NCBI GenBank assembly: GCA_050247255.1
Contig: JBFWUM010000032.1
Location: forward strand, 1 to 47,667
Length of the DNA stretch: 47,667 nucleotides
Origin: JBFWUM01 sp050247255
GTDB lineage: Bacteria > Acidobacteriota > Vicinamibacteria > Vicinamibacterales > UBA2999
Direction: 5' to 3'
Shown here: piece after piece, positions 1 through 8,498 of the stretch
How positions within the stretch are numbered: position 1 is the stretch's first letter
Layout of the letters: each line of letters opens with the position of its first letter
Translations under genes and position numbers: made by a program
Notes under the pieces: model-generated
Databases searched by the model: none
What the model saw: the letters and a program-made list of their open reading frames with translations, nothing else
Told to the model about the DNA's origin: nothing

Positions 1-2
1 CC

Positions 3-464
3 TGGAGCTACCAGCCCGAGCACACCGAGCGCGGCGGCAGCGAGGCGACCGGCGTGGACTACCTGCGCACGCTCGCGCTCTCGCGCATCGTGCTCGACAA
101 CTTCGACAACATGCAGGCCTCGTGGGTGACCCAGGGCGGCAAGGTGGGGCAGCTCAGTCTCGCCTACGGCGCCAACGACATGGGCAGCGTGATGATCGAG
201 GAGAACGTCGTCCGCGCCGCCGGCGCCAGCTACTGCATGGACGAAGTTGAGATCGTGGTCAACATCGAGGATGCCGGCTTCGTGGCCAGGCGCCGGAACA
301 TGCACTACGAGATCCTCGGCGAGCCGATCTTCCGCGAGCGCGAGGTGCCGCGCATGCTGGCGCTCGCGACCGCGCGGGCCGATGGCGATGACTCGGTGCC
401 GGAGGAGCTGAAGCGCTATCCGGCGCGCAGCCGCCACGGCAAGCAGATCCGGCTTGCCCAGTAA
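3..464 (+). CDS. mqnC: Cyclic dehypoxanthinyl futalosine synthase MqnC, C-terminal part
   Basis: Radical-SAM enzyme of the futalosine menaquinone pathway; it cyclises dehypoxanthine futalosine. Only the last 153 codons are present because the gene runs off the left edge, so the radical-SAM CxxxCxxC motif is not visible. The readable part holds the C-terminal signature: QASWVTQGGKVGQLSL, then the GANDMGSVMIEENVVRAAG block typical of MqnC rather than MqnE, then an EAGF-like segment (EDAGFVARRRN). A tail of about 40 residues follows the usual end. The frame is open from base 3 and ends with TAA at 462-464. The next gene, an amidohydrolase, overlaps it by 11 nt, and a prenyltransferase and a methyltransferase of the same pathway follow. 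Confidence in the family is high; the MqnC/MqnE choice rests on the ENV motif and the neighbours. Confidence 0.88.
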   Translation, partial: WSYQPEHTERGGSEATGVDYLRTLALSRIVLDNFDNMQASWVTQGGKVGQLSLAYGANDMGSVMIEENVVRAAGASYCMDEVEIVVNIEDAGFVARRRNMHYEILGEPIFREREVPRMLALATARADGDDSVPEELKRYPARSRHGKQIRLAQ

Positions 465-1680
465 GTTCCGCGCCGGCTGGGTGCTGCCGATGACCGGCGG
501 CCCCCTGCCTGGTGCGACGATTACCGTCGACGCCGGGCGCATTGTCGCGGTCGGCGACGAGCCGGCCGCCGAGGCCGCCGATCTCGGCGCCGTCGCGGTC
601 CTGCCGGCACTCGTCAACGCCCACACCCACATCGAGCTGTCGTACCTGCAGGGGGCGGTGCCACCGGCGCCGAGCTTCCTGGACTGGATCCGCCCGCTCA
701 TGGCCGCGCGGCGCGGCTATCCCGATCCCGCTGATCCGCGTATTCTCGACGCCGCGCGGCGTGCCATTGACGCTGCGCGCAGGGCGGGCACGGGCGTCAT
801 CGGCGACGTGACCAATACGCTTGTGAGCGCGCCGCTCTTCGAAGCGGCCGGCATGCCCGCACATCTCTTCTACGAGCTGCTCGGGTTCAATGCTGCCGAC
901 GCTGGTGCGCTTGTGTCGGAGGCGAGACGCCGGCTGGAGCCCGGCACTTCAGTGCCGGCGTCGGCCGAGACTGAAGTCTCGGGCTCCCTGCGTCGCTCGC
1001 TGGCGCCGCACGCCCCGTATTCCGTGTCGCCGGAGCTGTTCCGCGCCATCCGCGCCGACATCGACGCCCACGACACGATTTCGACCGTGCACCTTGGCGA
1101 GTCCGCCGAGGAGGTCGAGTTCATCCGGAAGGGGACCGGCGGGTGGCGCGCGCTGCTCGAGGAACTCGGCGTCTGGTCGCCTGACTGGAAGGCGCCGGGG
1201 ACGAGCCCGGCCCAGTACCTCGAAGACATTGGCTTTCTGGACGGGCGCGTGCTTGCCGTGCACGGCGTGCAGTTCTCGGGAGAGGATTTGTCGCGGCTGC
1301 GGGCGCTCAACGCCACCATCGTGTCGTGCCCGCGGTCGAACGTGCACGTCGGCGTCGGCTCGCCGCCGCTCGAAGCGTTCTACGCGATGGACGTGGACGT
1401 GGCGTTCGGGACCGACAGCCTGGCCAGCGCCCCCGACCTGAACATCTTCAGCGAGCTCGCCGAGGCGCGGCGGCTGGCGCCGCGGGTCCCGGCGCGGGCG
1501 CTGCTCGAGAGTGCCACGTGCGTCGGGGCGCGCGCGCTCGGCTTCGACGCCGACTACGGCACGATCGAGCCGGGCAAGCGGGCCGCGCTCATCGCCGTGC
1601 GCGTGCCTGAGGGCGTCGGCGATGTGGAAGAATACCTGGTGAGCGGGATCATGCCCGATCGCATTGCATGGGTAAGCTGA
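454..1680 (+). CDS. mqnX: Amidohydrolase, probable aminodeoxyfutalosine deaminase (MqnX-like)
   Basis: Metal-dependent amidohydrolase that, in this context, would deaminate 6-amino-6-deoxyfutalosine to futalosine. An N-terminal beta segment (AGWVLPMTGGPLPGATITV) precedes the metal motif NAHTHIELSY (H57 and H59). APHAPYS, VHLGES, SCPRSNVHVG and FGTDSLAS follow, all typical of the cytosine-deaminase/guanine-deaminase-like branch. The C-terminal EPGKRAALIAV segment closes the composite domain. The TTG at 454 is chosen because the N-terminal strand needs residues upstream of any later start; it overlaps mqnC by 11 nt. A 52-bp hairpin repeat (936-987) lies in frame just before the APHAPYS metal ligand and adds about 17 unusual residues. 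The frame remains open. Function is inferred from the mqnC/mqnP neighbours; a generic deaminase is the alternative. Confidence 0.82.
   Translation: MPSKFRAGWVLPMTGGPLPGATITVDAGRIVAVGDEPAAEAADLGAVAVLPALVNAHTHIELSYLQGAVPPAPSFLDWIRPLMAARRGYPDPADPRILDAARRAIDAARRAGTGVIGDVTNTLVSAPLFEAAGMPAHLFYELLGFNAADAGALVSEARRRLEPGTSVPASAETEVSGSLRRSLAPHAPYSVSPELFRAIRADIDAHDTISTVHLGESAEEVEFIRKGTGGWRALLEELGVWSPDWKAPGTSPAQYLEDIGFLDGRVLAVHGVQFSGEDLSRLRALNATIVSCPRSNVHVGVGSPPLEAFYAMDVDVAFGTDSLASAPDLNIFSELAEARRLAPRVPARALLESATCVGARALGFDADYGTIEPGKRAALIAVRVPEGVGDVEEYLVSGIMPDRIAWVS
936..987. repeat. Double-hairpin REP-like element inside the mqnX-like gene
   Basis: Two short perfect hairpins sit side by side: CCGGCAC-TTCA-GTGCCGG at 941-958 and CCGAGAC-TGAA-GTCTCGG at 965-982. 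They are enclosed by outer arms GGAGCCC (936-942) and GGGCTCC (981-987). The loops TTCA and TGAA are reverse complements, so the whole element is a near-palindrome. It is translated in frame as residues about 161-178 of the deaminase-like protein. Related hairpins with TTCA-type loops occur at 4401-4420 and 10591-10611. Confidence 0.75.
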
Positions 1681-2519
1681 CCACGTACCTGTCGTTCGTC
1701 CGCATCAGCCACTCGGTGTTCGCGCTGCCGTTCGCGCTCACCGGCGCGCTGCTGGCGTGGCGCGAGGCGCCGTTTGCATGGGCGCAGGTCGGCTGGATTG
1801 TCGCCTGCATGGTCAGCGCCCGCAGCGCCGCCATGGGCTTCAACCGCGTCGTCGACGCGCGCTGGGACGCGCAGAACCCGCGCACGGCCATGCGCGAGAT
1901 TCCGCGCGGCGCGATGAGCGCGCGCGAAGCCTGGATCTTCGTGGCCGTGTCGGCCGCGGTGTTCGTGTTCGGCGCGTCGCGGCTCAACCCCCTCTGCTTC
2001 GCGCTGTCGCCGGTGGCCCTGGCGATCGTCTTCTGGTATTCGCTGGCGAAGCGCTACACGCCGTATACGCAGCTGTTTCTCGGCCTGGCGATGGCGGTGG
2101 CGCCGGTCGGCGGCTGGATCGCCGCCGGCGGCGGCGTAGGTGTGGAGCCCTGGCTGCTCGGAGCGGCCATCGGCCTCTGGGTCGGCGGCTTCGACATCCT
2201 CTATGCGTGCCAGGACGTCGAGTTCGATCACCGCGCCGGGCTGCGCTCCATCCCGACGCGCTTCGGCGTCAGCCGCGCCATCACGTTGTCCCGGCTGATG
2301 CACGTCGCCACGGTGCTGGCGATGGCGGGATTGTGGGTGGCCGCCGCGCTGCCGCCGCTCTACCTGGCCGGCGTGGCCTTCGTTGCGGCGCTGCTCGTCT
2401 ACGAGCAGTCGCTCGTCAGTGCCACGGATCTCTCGCAGGTCAAGAAGGCCTTCGATCTCAACGGCTACGTGGGGATCGTGTACTTCGCGGCGACAGCCCT
2501 CTCGTTGTACATCGGATGA
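1668..2519 (+). CDS. mqnP: UbiA-family prenyltransferase, probable MqnP
   Basis: Integral-membrane prenyltransferase expected to attach the polyprenyl chain to the naphthoate intermediate of the futalosine menaquinone pathway. The 283-residue protein has the two Asp-rich, Mg-diphosphate-binding motifs of the UbiA family: FNRVVDARWDAQNPRT early (NxxxDxxxD) and ILYACQDVEFDHRAG in the middle (DxxxD). About eight hydrophobic segments surround them (for example AWIFVAVSAAVFVF and LCFALSPVALAIVFW), and the protein ends AATALSLYIG. The ATG at 1668 overlaps the preceding stop by 13 nt, so the two are probably translated together. MqnP is preferred over UbiA (4-hydroxybenzoate) because mqnC and the deaminase are directly upstream and a MenG/UbiE methyltransferase is downstream. 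Confidence 0.88.
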   Translation: MGKLTTYLSFVRISHSVFALPFALTGALLAWREAPFAWAQVGWIVACMVSARSAAMGFNRVVDARWDAQNPRTAMREIPRGAMSAREAWIFVAVSAAVFVFGASRLNPLCFALSPVALAIVFWYSLAKRYTPYTQLFLGLAMAVAPVGGWIAAGGGVGVEPWLLGAAIGLWVGGFDILYACQDVEFDHRAGLRSIPTRFGVSRAITLSRLMHVATVLAMAGLWVAAALPPLYLAGVAFVAALLVYEQSLVSATDLSQVKKAFDLNGYVGIVYFAATALSLYIG

Positions 2520-2540
2520 CGCAACGTCTACAGCCACGAA

Positions 2541-2607
2541 CCACCGAGGCACCGAGGCACCGAGAAAACCAGTTCAGTAGAAACTCGGTGTCTCGGTGTC
2601 TCGGTGG
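2541..2607. repeat. Inverted pair of period-8 tandem repeats (long hairpin)
   Basis: The left arm at 2541-2564 is three units of CACCGAGG-type sequence. The right arm at 2584-2607 is the same unit reversed (CTCGGTGT-type). The 24-nt arms differ only at two G/A positions, which would be G-U pairs in RNA, and the loop is 19 nt. The hairpin fills most of the spacer between the prenyltransferase and methyltransferase genes and ends 9 nt before the GTG of the latter. It could act as a terminator-like or mRNA-end structure, but it has no T tract. It belongs to the same style of element as those at 4358, 13581 and 47451. Confidence 0.85.
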
Positions 2608-2616
2608 TCCGTCTCA

Positions 2617-3327
2617 GTGAAGAGTGCGCCCGACAAGGCCCCAGATCGCATCGCCGGGATGTTCGATGCGATCGCGCCGCGCTACGACTTCCTCAACCAC
2701 TTCCTGAGCGCCGGCATCGATCGCCGCTGGCGGACGAAGGCGATCAAGACGCTCGGGCTGAGCGGGCGTGAGACCCTGGTCGACGTCTGCACCGGGACGG
2801 CCGACGTGGCGCTCGAAGGGGAAGCCCAGGGCGCCGCGCGCGTGATCGGGGTGGATTTCGCCGGCGCCATGCTGAAGATTGGCCTGGCAAAGGTGGACCG
2901 GGCAGGGAAGAGCGATCGCATCGCGCTCGTCAGGGGCGATGCGATGCGGCTGCCGGTGGCGGACGGGACCGCGGATGCCGTGACCGTGGCGTTCGGCATT
3001 CGCAACGTGCAGCAGCCCGAGGTCGCGTGCCGCGAGATGGCGCGCGTGCTGCGTCCCGGCGGCCGGCTGGCGATCCTCGAGTTCGGCGTGCCACGCATCC
3101 CCGGCGTCAGCGCTGCCTACCTCTGGTACTTCAGCCGCGTACTGCCACGGCTGGGCCGGATGATCTCCGGCCACTCGGCCGCCTATTCCTACCTGCCGGC
3201 GTCGGTCGGCACGTTCCCGCCGCCGGCGGAATTCATGGAGATTCTGCGCGCCGCAGGATTTTCGGGCGTGCAGGCAAGCCCGCTGACGCTCGGCATCGTC
3301 TATCTCTACACGGCGCACAAGGCCTAA
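2617..3327 (+). CDS. menG: Demethylmenaquinone methyltransferase MenG/UbiE
   Basis: SAM-dependent C-methyltransferase catalysing the last step of menaquinone synthesis. The 236-residue protein shows the UbiE signatures in order: FDAIAPRYDFLNHFLSAGID near the N-terminus, SAM motif I VDVCTGTADVALEG, then FGIRNVQQPEVACREMARVLRPGGRLAILEF, and YSYLPASVGTFPPPAEF followed by the C-terminal GIVYLYTAHKA. The GTG at 2617 is chosen because it starts just before the conserved region; an in-frame GTG at 2596 lies inside the upstream repeat arm and would add seven low-complexity residues. No convincing Shine-Dalgarno is seen. It completes the menaquinone group at the left end of the window, although the hairpin repeat separates it from mqnP. 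Confidence 0.92.
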   Translation: MKSAPDKAPDRIAGMFDAIAPRYDFLNHFLSAGIDRRWRTKAIKTLGLSGRETLVDVCTGTADVALEGEAQGAARVIGVDFAGAMLKIGLAKVDRAGKSDRIALVRGDAMRLPVADGTADAVTVAFGIRNVQQPEVACREMARVLRPGGRLAILEFGVPRIPGVSAAYLWYFSRVLPRLGRMISGHSAAYSYLPASVGTFPPPAEFMEILRAAGFSGVQASPLTLGIVYLYTAHKA

Positions 3328-3388
3328 GGGGAGGGGCGCGGTAAACGGCCCCGCTTGGTCAGTCGTAAGTCCTTGTGAATACGGCTGT

Positions 3389-3394
3389 TATAAT
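3389..3394 (+). promoter_or_regulatory. TATAAT -10 box (extended TGT) for the TonB-like gene
   Basis: TATAAT is preceded by TGT, giving an extended -10, and ends 12 nt before the TTG start at 3407. No good -35 is visible. The predicted transcription start lies only about 5 nt upstream of the start codon. A GC-rich stem (GGGGC/GCCCC around 3332-3351) sits between the menG stop and this box and could end the upstream transcript, but it lacks a T run. Confidence 0.6.
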
Positions 3395-3406
3395 CACTCC
3401 TCCATC

Positions 3407-4357
3407 TTGATTCACTTCAACCTCGACGATCGCATCCAGGACGAGAACGTCGTCGGCAGCGCCATCTCGCGACGCGAAGGGGTGCTGATGTCGGTGGTGG
3501 GGCACGCGCTGTTTCTCGCGCTGCTCCTGTTCGCGCCCAGCCTGGATCTGTTCGAGTTGAGTCCCGAGGAACTCGAGCGGCAGGAAGAGCTTGCGCAGCA
3601 GCAGCCGGACGAGGACAACCCCACGATGGTGTTCGTGCAGCCGCGGGTCGACATGCCGGCCGAGCAGCCGCCCGATCGCGCCGAGCTCTCCGACCTCGAT
3701 CGCCGGGCGCAGGCCCCCGAGGTGTCGCTCAATCCAACCAACCCGCTACCTTCGATGCGCGGCAACTCCGCCGAGCGGAACGAGGCGGTGCTCGAGGAGC
3801 GCGAACGGGCGCGCGGCGCGGAGAGCCCCGAACCCCCGCTCGAGCAGCCGCAGCCCGAATCGACCGAGGCACGGATCCTGCCGCCGGCGAATGAAGGGAT
3901 CCTCCTGCCGCGGGAGCGCGACCGCCAGACGCCGCCGGCCCGCGGCGCGCTCGGCGATGCGCTCCGCAATCTGGAGCGCTACATCCAGAACCAGACATTC
4001 GACAACCCGCAGGGCGGCGAGCGCGACCCCGGCGCGACCATTCAGTTCGATACCAAGGGTGTCGAGTTCGGCCCGTGGCTGCGCCGCTTCGTCGCCCGCG
4101 TGCGGCGCAACTGGTTCATCCCGCTGTCGGCGATGACCATGCGCGGGCACGTCGTCATCCAGTTCAACATCTGGAAGAACGGGACGATCACCGACGTCAA
4201 CATCGTGCAGCCGGCGGCGCTCGACTCGTTCAACAACGCCGCCTACAACGCCATCGTGTCGTCGAGCCCGGTGGACCCGCTGCCGCCGGAGTACCCGTCC
4301 GAGAAGGCGTTCTTCACCGTCACGTTCTATTACAACGAGCGCCCGCCCTTGAATTAA
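3407..4357 (+). CDS. TonB-like energy-transducing protein
   Basis: Inner-membrane protein spanning the periplasm with a C-terminal TonB domain, expected to couple the proton-motive force to outer-membrane receptors or to act as a TonB paralogue. A cytoplasmic stretch of about 25 residues is followed by one TM helix (about residues 27-45, VVGHALFLALLLFAP). Next comes a long acidic, Pro/Glu/Gln-rich linker (about 50-190). The TonB C-terminal fold (about 215-313) follows: PWLRRFVARVRRNWFIP, GHVVIQFNIWKNGTITDV, AYNAIVSSSPVDPLP, and FFTVTFYYNE at the end. The start is TTG at 3407, close to a TATAAT box; a GTG at 3482 just before the TM is possible but would remove the cytoplasmic tail. ExbB/ExbD genes are not in the window. 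The family is clear; the partner receptor is unknown. Confidence 0.85.
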   Translation: MIHFNLDDRIQDENVVGSAISRREGVLMSVVGHALFLALLLFAPSLDLFELSPEELERQEELAQQQPDEDNPTMVFVQPRVDMPAEQPPDRAELSDLDRRAQAPEVSLNPTNPLPSMRGNSAERNEAVLEERERARGAESPEPPLEQPQPESTEARILPPANEGILLPRERDRQTPPARGALGDALRNLERYIQNQTFDNPQGGERDPGATIQFDTKGVEFGPWLRRFVARVRRNWFIPLSAMTMRGHVVIQFNIWKNGTITDVNIVQPAALDSFNNAAYNAIVSSSPVDPLPPEYPSEKAFFTVTFYYNERPPLN

Positions 4358-4384
4358 CCACGAAGGTCACGAAGGACACGAAGA
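4358..4384. repeat. Three period-9 repeat units (single arm)
   Basis: Three 9-nt units, CCACGAAGG, TCACGAAGG and ACACGAAGA, begin directly after the TAA of the TonB-like gene. They have the same style as the long inverted element at 47451-47570 but no matching second arm here. A separate palindrome at 4401-4420 follows. Confidence 0.75.
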
Positions 4385-4400
4385 CTTGGCCCGTACGTGG

Positions 4401-4420
4401 AGGCCGGCTTCAGCCGGCCT
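4401..4420. repeat. Perfect palindromic hairpin with TTCA loop
   Basis: Perfect 8-bp stem AGGCCGGC / GCCGGCCT around a TTCA loop, placed between the convergent ends of the TonB-like gene and the di-haem cytochrome pseudogene. It could serve as a bidirectional transcript end. The loop matches that of the hairpins inside the mqnX-like gene and upstream of deoB. Confidence 0.75.
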
Positions 4421-4426
4421 GGCCTG

Positions 4427-6755
4427 TCACAGCGTCTTCAGGTACTCGAGCAGCGCGCCTGCCTGCGAGTCCAGAAGCCTCCGTTCGATCTCTCCTCGAT
4501 TGACGACAGGGTCGAGCCCGCTCGTATCGGGACAGAGTTCCGCGCCGAAGGTGTGGCCAGTGTTCGCCTTCCCCGGCACCCGCGTGTCGTACTCCTTGAC
4601 CAGCAGGATGTCGTTGGGAGAGTAGCGCGCCGCCGGGCGGATCGCCCACTCGAAGCCGACGAGTTTCTGGTCGTAGTGCAGGTTGCCGCGCAGGAAGGTC
4701 GGCGGACGCGTGCTCGAGCAGATCAGTTGGCCGAGCGTTGGCACCGAGCCGTTGTGCAGGTACGGCGCCTGCGCCCAGATGCCGTGCAGCATGTCGGCCT
4801 TGTAGCCGGCCGTTCCCTCGACGACCCGGCGCGGCGTGTCGCGGAAGTATTCGTCGAGCCGCGCGTTCCAGTCCCCTTCCGGCATGCACCAGTCGGCGCC
4901 GGGGCTGGCCCGCATTGTTCAACCCGTAGATGCGGCACGCCTCGGTGACCAGGGCGGCGAGGCCGTAGCGCGACACGCTGGTGTTGACGCGCGTGCGGTT
5001 GGCATCGACGCCAAGCATCGACACCGGGTAAATCGTCTGGTTGCGCGGCGAGTGACATCCGGCGCAGTGCTGCCGGAACAGCGCCTTGCCTTCGCGCGCG
5101 CGCGCCAGGTCCACGTCGGGGAACGGGTAGGGCGGCGGCGGCAGGTGGTTGATGAACGGGTTGAGCGGCTCGTGGATGCGGACATTGACCATCCGCGGGT
5201 CGCCGGTCGCCGACGCACCAGAGGCCAGCGTGCGAGACGATGCCCCCTGGTTGCCGTCCCAGTTGGCGTGGAAGCGATCGACCGCGAAGTTCACGCTCTT
5301 GACGTCGATCGGTGCCGGCACCGGCGGCGCCCACGCGGCCAGGCTGCGCAGGATGCGATCTCCGGCGGCCTTCGGGTCGGTCACGGCGTCCGTCATGCCG
5401 GGCACATCGGCCGGCAGTCCGTTCGCCCTGGAGAAGCCGGTAAAGATCGGGCTCTACGGGTTGTCGCGCCTGACGAACTCCAGGAAGCTGTTGTCGGGAC
5501 GCCGCGTGTGAATGGCGACGAGGCCCGAGGCGATGCCGAAAGCATCCATCTGTCCGGGCCGATCCTCCAGCACATCGGGCAGCGGCGCCGCATAGCCGTT
5601 GTTCTTCGCGACGACGTAGTAGATGAAGTGCGTCTTGACGCCGACCGCAATCAGGTCCTGGATGACGCTGGGGAACTCGTCGGCGACTGCCAGCGCCTGG
5701 ATCTTGCCGCGCGCGATATCGGCTGGCGACGATCCGTACAACGTGTCCGGGCGCTGCCGCGCCTTGTCCAGCATCTCGGTATAGAGCGCCCTGACCGCGG
5801 CCGTGTTCGGGACGATGTCGGCCGGCACGACCGGGCGCGTCGATGACGGGTCGAACCCGGATTCGACCAGCGCTGCCGCAGTCAACATCAGCAGCTTCGA
5901 GAAGTACTGGGCCTCGATTTCCGTGTTCGGCATGCCGGGCAGGAACTTGATCCGCCCGTCGACGACGACCCGGCCGACATGGCAGGCGGCGCAGGAGAGG
6001 AACACGCGATCGAGGCGGCCCGGGCTGCCAAAGTCCGGGCGATCGCGCTCCCAGTTGTCCTCGTGCTCGGTCGCCTTCGCCTTGGCAATCAGCAGGCTGG
6101 TGTTCTGGAACACGCGGCGCGCGAGCAGCCGGCTGTCGTACAGAGTGGTTTCCCCGCGCGAAAGCGGCTCGAACGCGCGCGGGTTCTCGAAGGCGAAGCC
6201 AAACGGCAGCGGGGCGCGGCGTTGACCCGGCGGCCGGGCAATGCCGTTGTCGTAGTCGATCGGGTTCGGTCCGATGCCGATGTGATCGATCGTCCAGGCG
6301 TCCCCTCCGGGCAACGCCGCCTGCCGCTTCCAGATGCGCGCGATCGCCCGCAGCGCCGGGTTCTCGTGATCGGGAGCGAGGTCGAGCAGCGTCTTGAGGA
6401 GGACGAACGGCACGCCGTTGAAGCCGACCGGGTTGTCGCGGAACCAGCTCCAGGCCAGGCGGGGGTTCTGGCCGCTGCGGAAGCCGTAACGCGCGGCGCG
6501 ATCGGGGTCGGTGTCGGCCAGGTAGGTGGCGATGGCGTGATCCCGCCTGGTGATCTCCGACGCCCAGTCGGTGACCGCCTGGCCGTCCACCCACGACATG
6601 ATTTCGGGGCCGGTGTCGTCGGCCAGCGGCTGCATGAACGCCGCCTCCGGCCCCTCGGTGGACGCATCGTAGTCCGGCGGCGCCTGGGCCGCGCGGCCGC
6701 ACGCCGTGGCGATGATGGAGAGCGCCACGACGGCGCACATCGATCGAGACGCCAT
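4427..6755 (-). pseudogene. Di-haem c-type cytochrome, RoxA/MauG-peroxidase-like lipoprotein, disrupted
   Basis: Reads as a secreted di-haem cytochrome of the RoxA (rubber oxygenase)/cytochrome-c-peroxidase superfamily, but broken twice. The lipoprotein signal ends in a TATAC|G-like lipobox (residue about 20). Haem motifs are CAACH at about 255 and CAGCH at about 564. The C-terminal part has the family block GYKADMLHGIWAQAPYLHNG and ends LLEYLKTL. Codon 434 is an in-frame TAG (5454-5456), with clear coding sense on both sides (FVRRDNP before, SPIFTGFSRANGL after). Near 4912-4918 the frame shifts: deleting one base restores YGLNN to SPGADWCMPEGDW, and the total length (2329 nt) is exactly one base over a multiple of three. 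ATG 6755 overlaps the P450 stop (TGATG). Real decay or assembly errors are both possible. Confidence 0.75.
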
Positions 6756-8428
6756 CACGCCACCTCCACGTCCGAGAACTGCACCGGGAACGCCTCGGCA
6801 TACAGGTTCTGCGCATCGAGCGCGAACGGGCCGGCTCGTCGCAGCCCCGCCAGCGACAGCAGCGCGATCATCGATTCGACGATGAGCACGGGAGAGACGT
6901 GTTGCCCCAGGCAGGCGTGTCGCCCCCAGCCGTACTGCAGGTAGTGCTCGCGCGGGCGGTCGAGGATGAAGGCATCCGGCTCCGGCACGTCCTGCATGGC
7001 CGATCCATGCGATGCAAACACCAGGGTGCCGGCAGTTATCGGCCGGCTTCCCGCGATCGACGCGCCGTCACGGGCGCACTTGCGCAGCAGCACTTCGCCC
7101 TGCGGCTGCAATCGCAACGCTTCCAGGCAATAGAGGTAAAGGGCTGACCGGCTTTCCGCCTCGTTGATGCCGTGCACGACGTTCAGCGCCAGCTTCCGCG
7201 CCTCGTCATAGTTGACGTAGCGGACGCCCCCCTTGCCCTCTGTCCGCCACTCGCCGTTTTCGAGGCGAAGCATCGAATCGATCACGCGGCAGATCGCCTC
7301 CTCCTGTCCGGCGACCGCGCCGACGATGGTGCCCATGACGTTCTCGGCAATGCGCAGATCGGTCACGAGGCGCGGGTCGAGATCGGCTGGGCGCGCAGCG
7401 TTCGGCGTGGACCGTCCCAGCTGGAAATGCACCAGGCGCGTGAGCATCGTGTCGGCAACCGGCTGGCCGTCTTCGATCCGCCGGCGCTGGATGGCGATCT
7501 CGTGAAGCAGGCAGGCAAGCAGTTGCCGGCAGGCGCGGAAGCCGTCGCGGCGGACGGCCGGATCCTTCTCGACATTGTTGAAGAAGTGGCGAAACGCCGC
7601 CTTGATCCAGGCGTACATCAACCGCTCGTCGGGAATGACGGCGTCTCCCGGGCGCAGTGCCGTCGCCGGGTCATCGTCAAGTGGGTCCCCGTAGTACTCG
7701 AGCATCTCCGCGGTCAGCTCGAAGGACCCCGGCTCCGGCGCGACCGGTGCGCCCAGACAGGCATGGACCAGCGTCACCGGCACGTAGCGGGCCAGGCTCT
7801 GCACGACGTCCAGCCTGGTCGAGCCTTCGGCGCGTGCAGCATTCACCGCGCCCGTCACCCGTCGCATGCAGTCGTCGTGGATGAGCTGCGTGATGCGCGA
7901 GGCATCCTCGCGCGTGCAGACAGCTGAGAGCAGCTGCCGGTCCGGCCAGTACAGCGTGCCGTCGTCGGTGCTGAGGATGAAGGTCGAGAAGCCGCCGTTG
8001 TGGCGCGGCGTCATGACCCTGGCCATCTCGACGCCGTAGGGCTCGACCGTAAACTCCTGGTCGCGCTCGAGCAGCTGGCGGACGGCGTCGCCTCCTGCGA
8101 CGAGCACCGGGCCAAAGCGTGGTTGGAACAGCCCCCCGGCGGCGCGGACCTCGGCGAGCATCGGGTATGGCTTGAAGCGGAGGAAGAACCCGATGGCCGA
8201 TGCGACCGCCCGCCCCTGGCGGACCGCCTGTGTCCTCAGCGTCGCCGGCGGCGCGTCAGGATTGACCGGATTGTCGGCAAGGACGCGTTCGACCGTGGCG
8301 TAGAACGATCGGAGTGCGGCTGGGGAGTCGTGAAACAGGAAACCGAGATCAGGCGCGGTGGGATCGGCGTCGGCCCGGACCCCTCCGCCCGCGGCAGCTG
8401 CCGCATTGCCTTGAACGGACACACGCAT
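6755..8428 (-). CDS. Cytochrome P450
   Basis: Haem-thiolate monooxygenase of 557 residues. Visible P450 features: the haem-binding loop YGWGRHACLGQHVSP with the Cys ligand near residue 516; the K-helix ExxR (LEALRLQP); an I-helix-like AVAGQEEAI; and a beta-rich segment SRPITAGTLVFASH leading to the Cys loop. The N-terminal 80 or so residues are less typical, and no membrane anchor is seen. The general look (EPYGVEMARVMTPRHNGG near the middle) recalls P450s linked to haem peroxidases or oxylipin metabolism, but this is only an impression. It lies 70 bp after the pirin gene and is translationally coupled (TGATG) to a broken di-haem oxygenase-like cytochrome. The three may once have formed an oxidative-metabolism operon. 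The substrate is unknown. Confidence 0.85.
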   Translation of the reverse strand: MRVSVQGNAAAAAGGGVRADADPTAPDLGFLFHDSPAALRSFYATVERVLADNPVNPDAPPATLRTQAVRQGRAVASAIGFFLRFKPYPMLAEVRAAGGLFQPRFGPVLVAGGDAVRQLLERDQEFTVEPYGVEMARVMTPRHNGGFSTFILSTDDGTLYWPDRQLLSAVCTREDASRITQLIHDDCMRRVTGAVNAARAEGSTRLDVVQSLARYVPVTLVHACLGAPVAPEPGSFELTAEMLEYYGDPLDDDPATALRPGDAVIPDERLMYAWIKAAFRHFFNNVEKDPAVRRDGFRACRQLLACLLHEIAIQRRRIEDGQPVADTMLTRLVHFQLGRSTPNAARPADLDPRLVTDLRIAENVMGTIVGAVAGQEEAICRVIDSMLRLENGEWRTEGKGGVRYVNYDEARKLALNVVHGINEAESRSALYLYCLEALRLQPQGEVLLRKCARDGASIAGSRPITAGTLVFASHGSAMQDVPEPDAFILDRPREHYLQYGWGRHACLGQHVSPVLIVESMIALLSLAGLRRAGPFALDAQNLYAEAFPVQFSDVEVA

Positions 8429-8498
8429 GGCGAACCCGTGGGGGCGGGGAGGGCCGCATTCTGTCGCGCTCGCGGTTGGTGCGCAAGCCCCTTCGTGG

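Noticed and set aside
2596..2616. Upstream GTG start for menG
   Set aside because: It lies in the right arm of the inverted repeat and adds seven residues not expected in the family.
3332..3351. Rho-independent terminator after menG
   Set aside because: A short GC stem (GGGGC/GCCCC) is present but has a long loop and no following T run, so it is not called as a terminator.
4723..6816. Long minus-strand open frame of about 700 codons over the di-haem cytochrome
   Set aside because: It is out of frame with the recognisable haem motifs and Arg/Pro-rich. The true frame is the one with CAACH and CAGCH, despite its amber codon.
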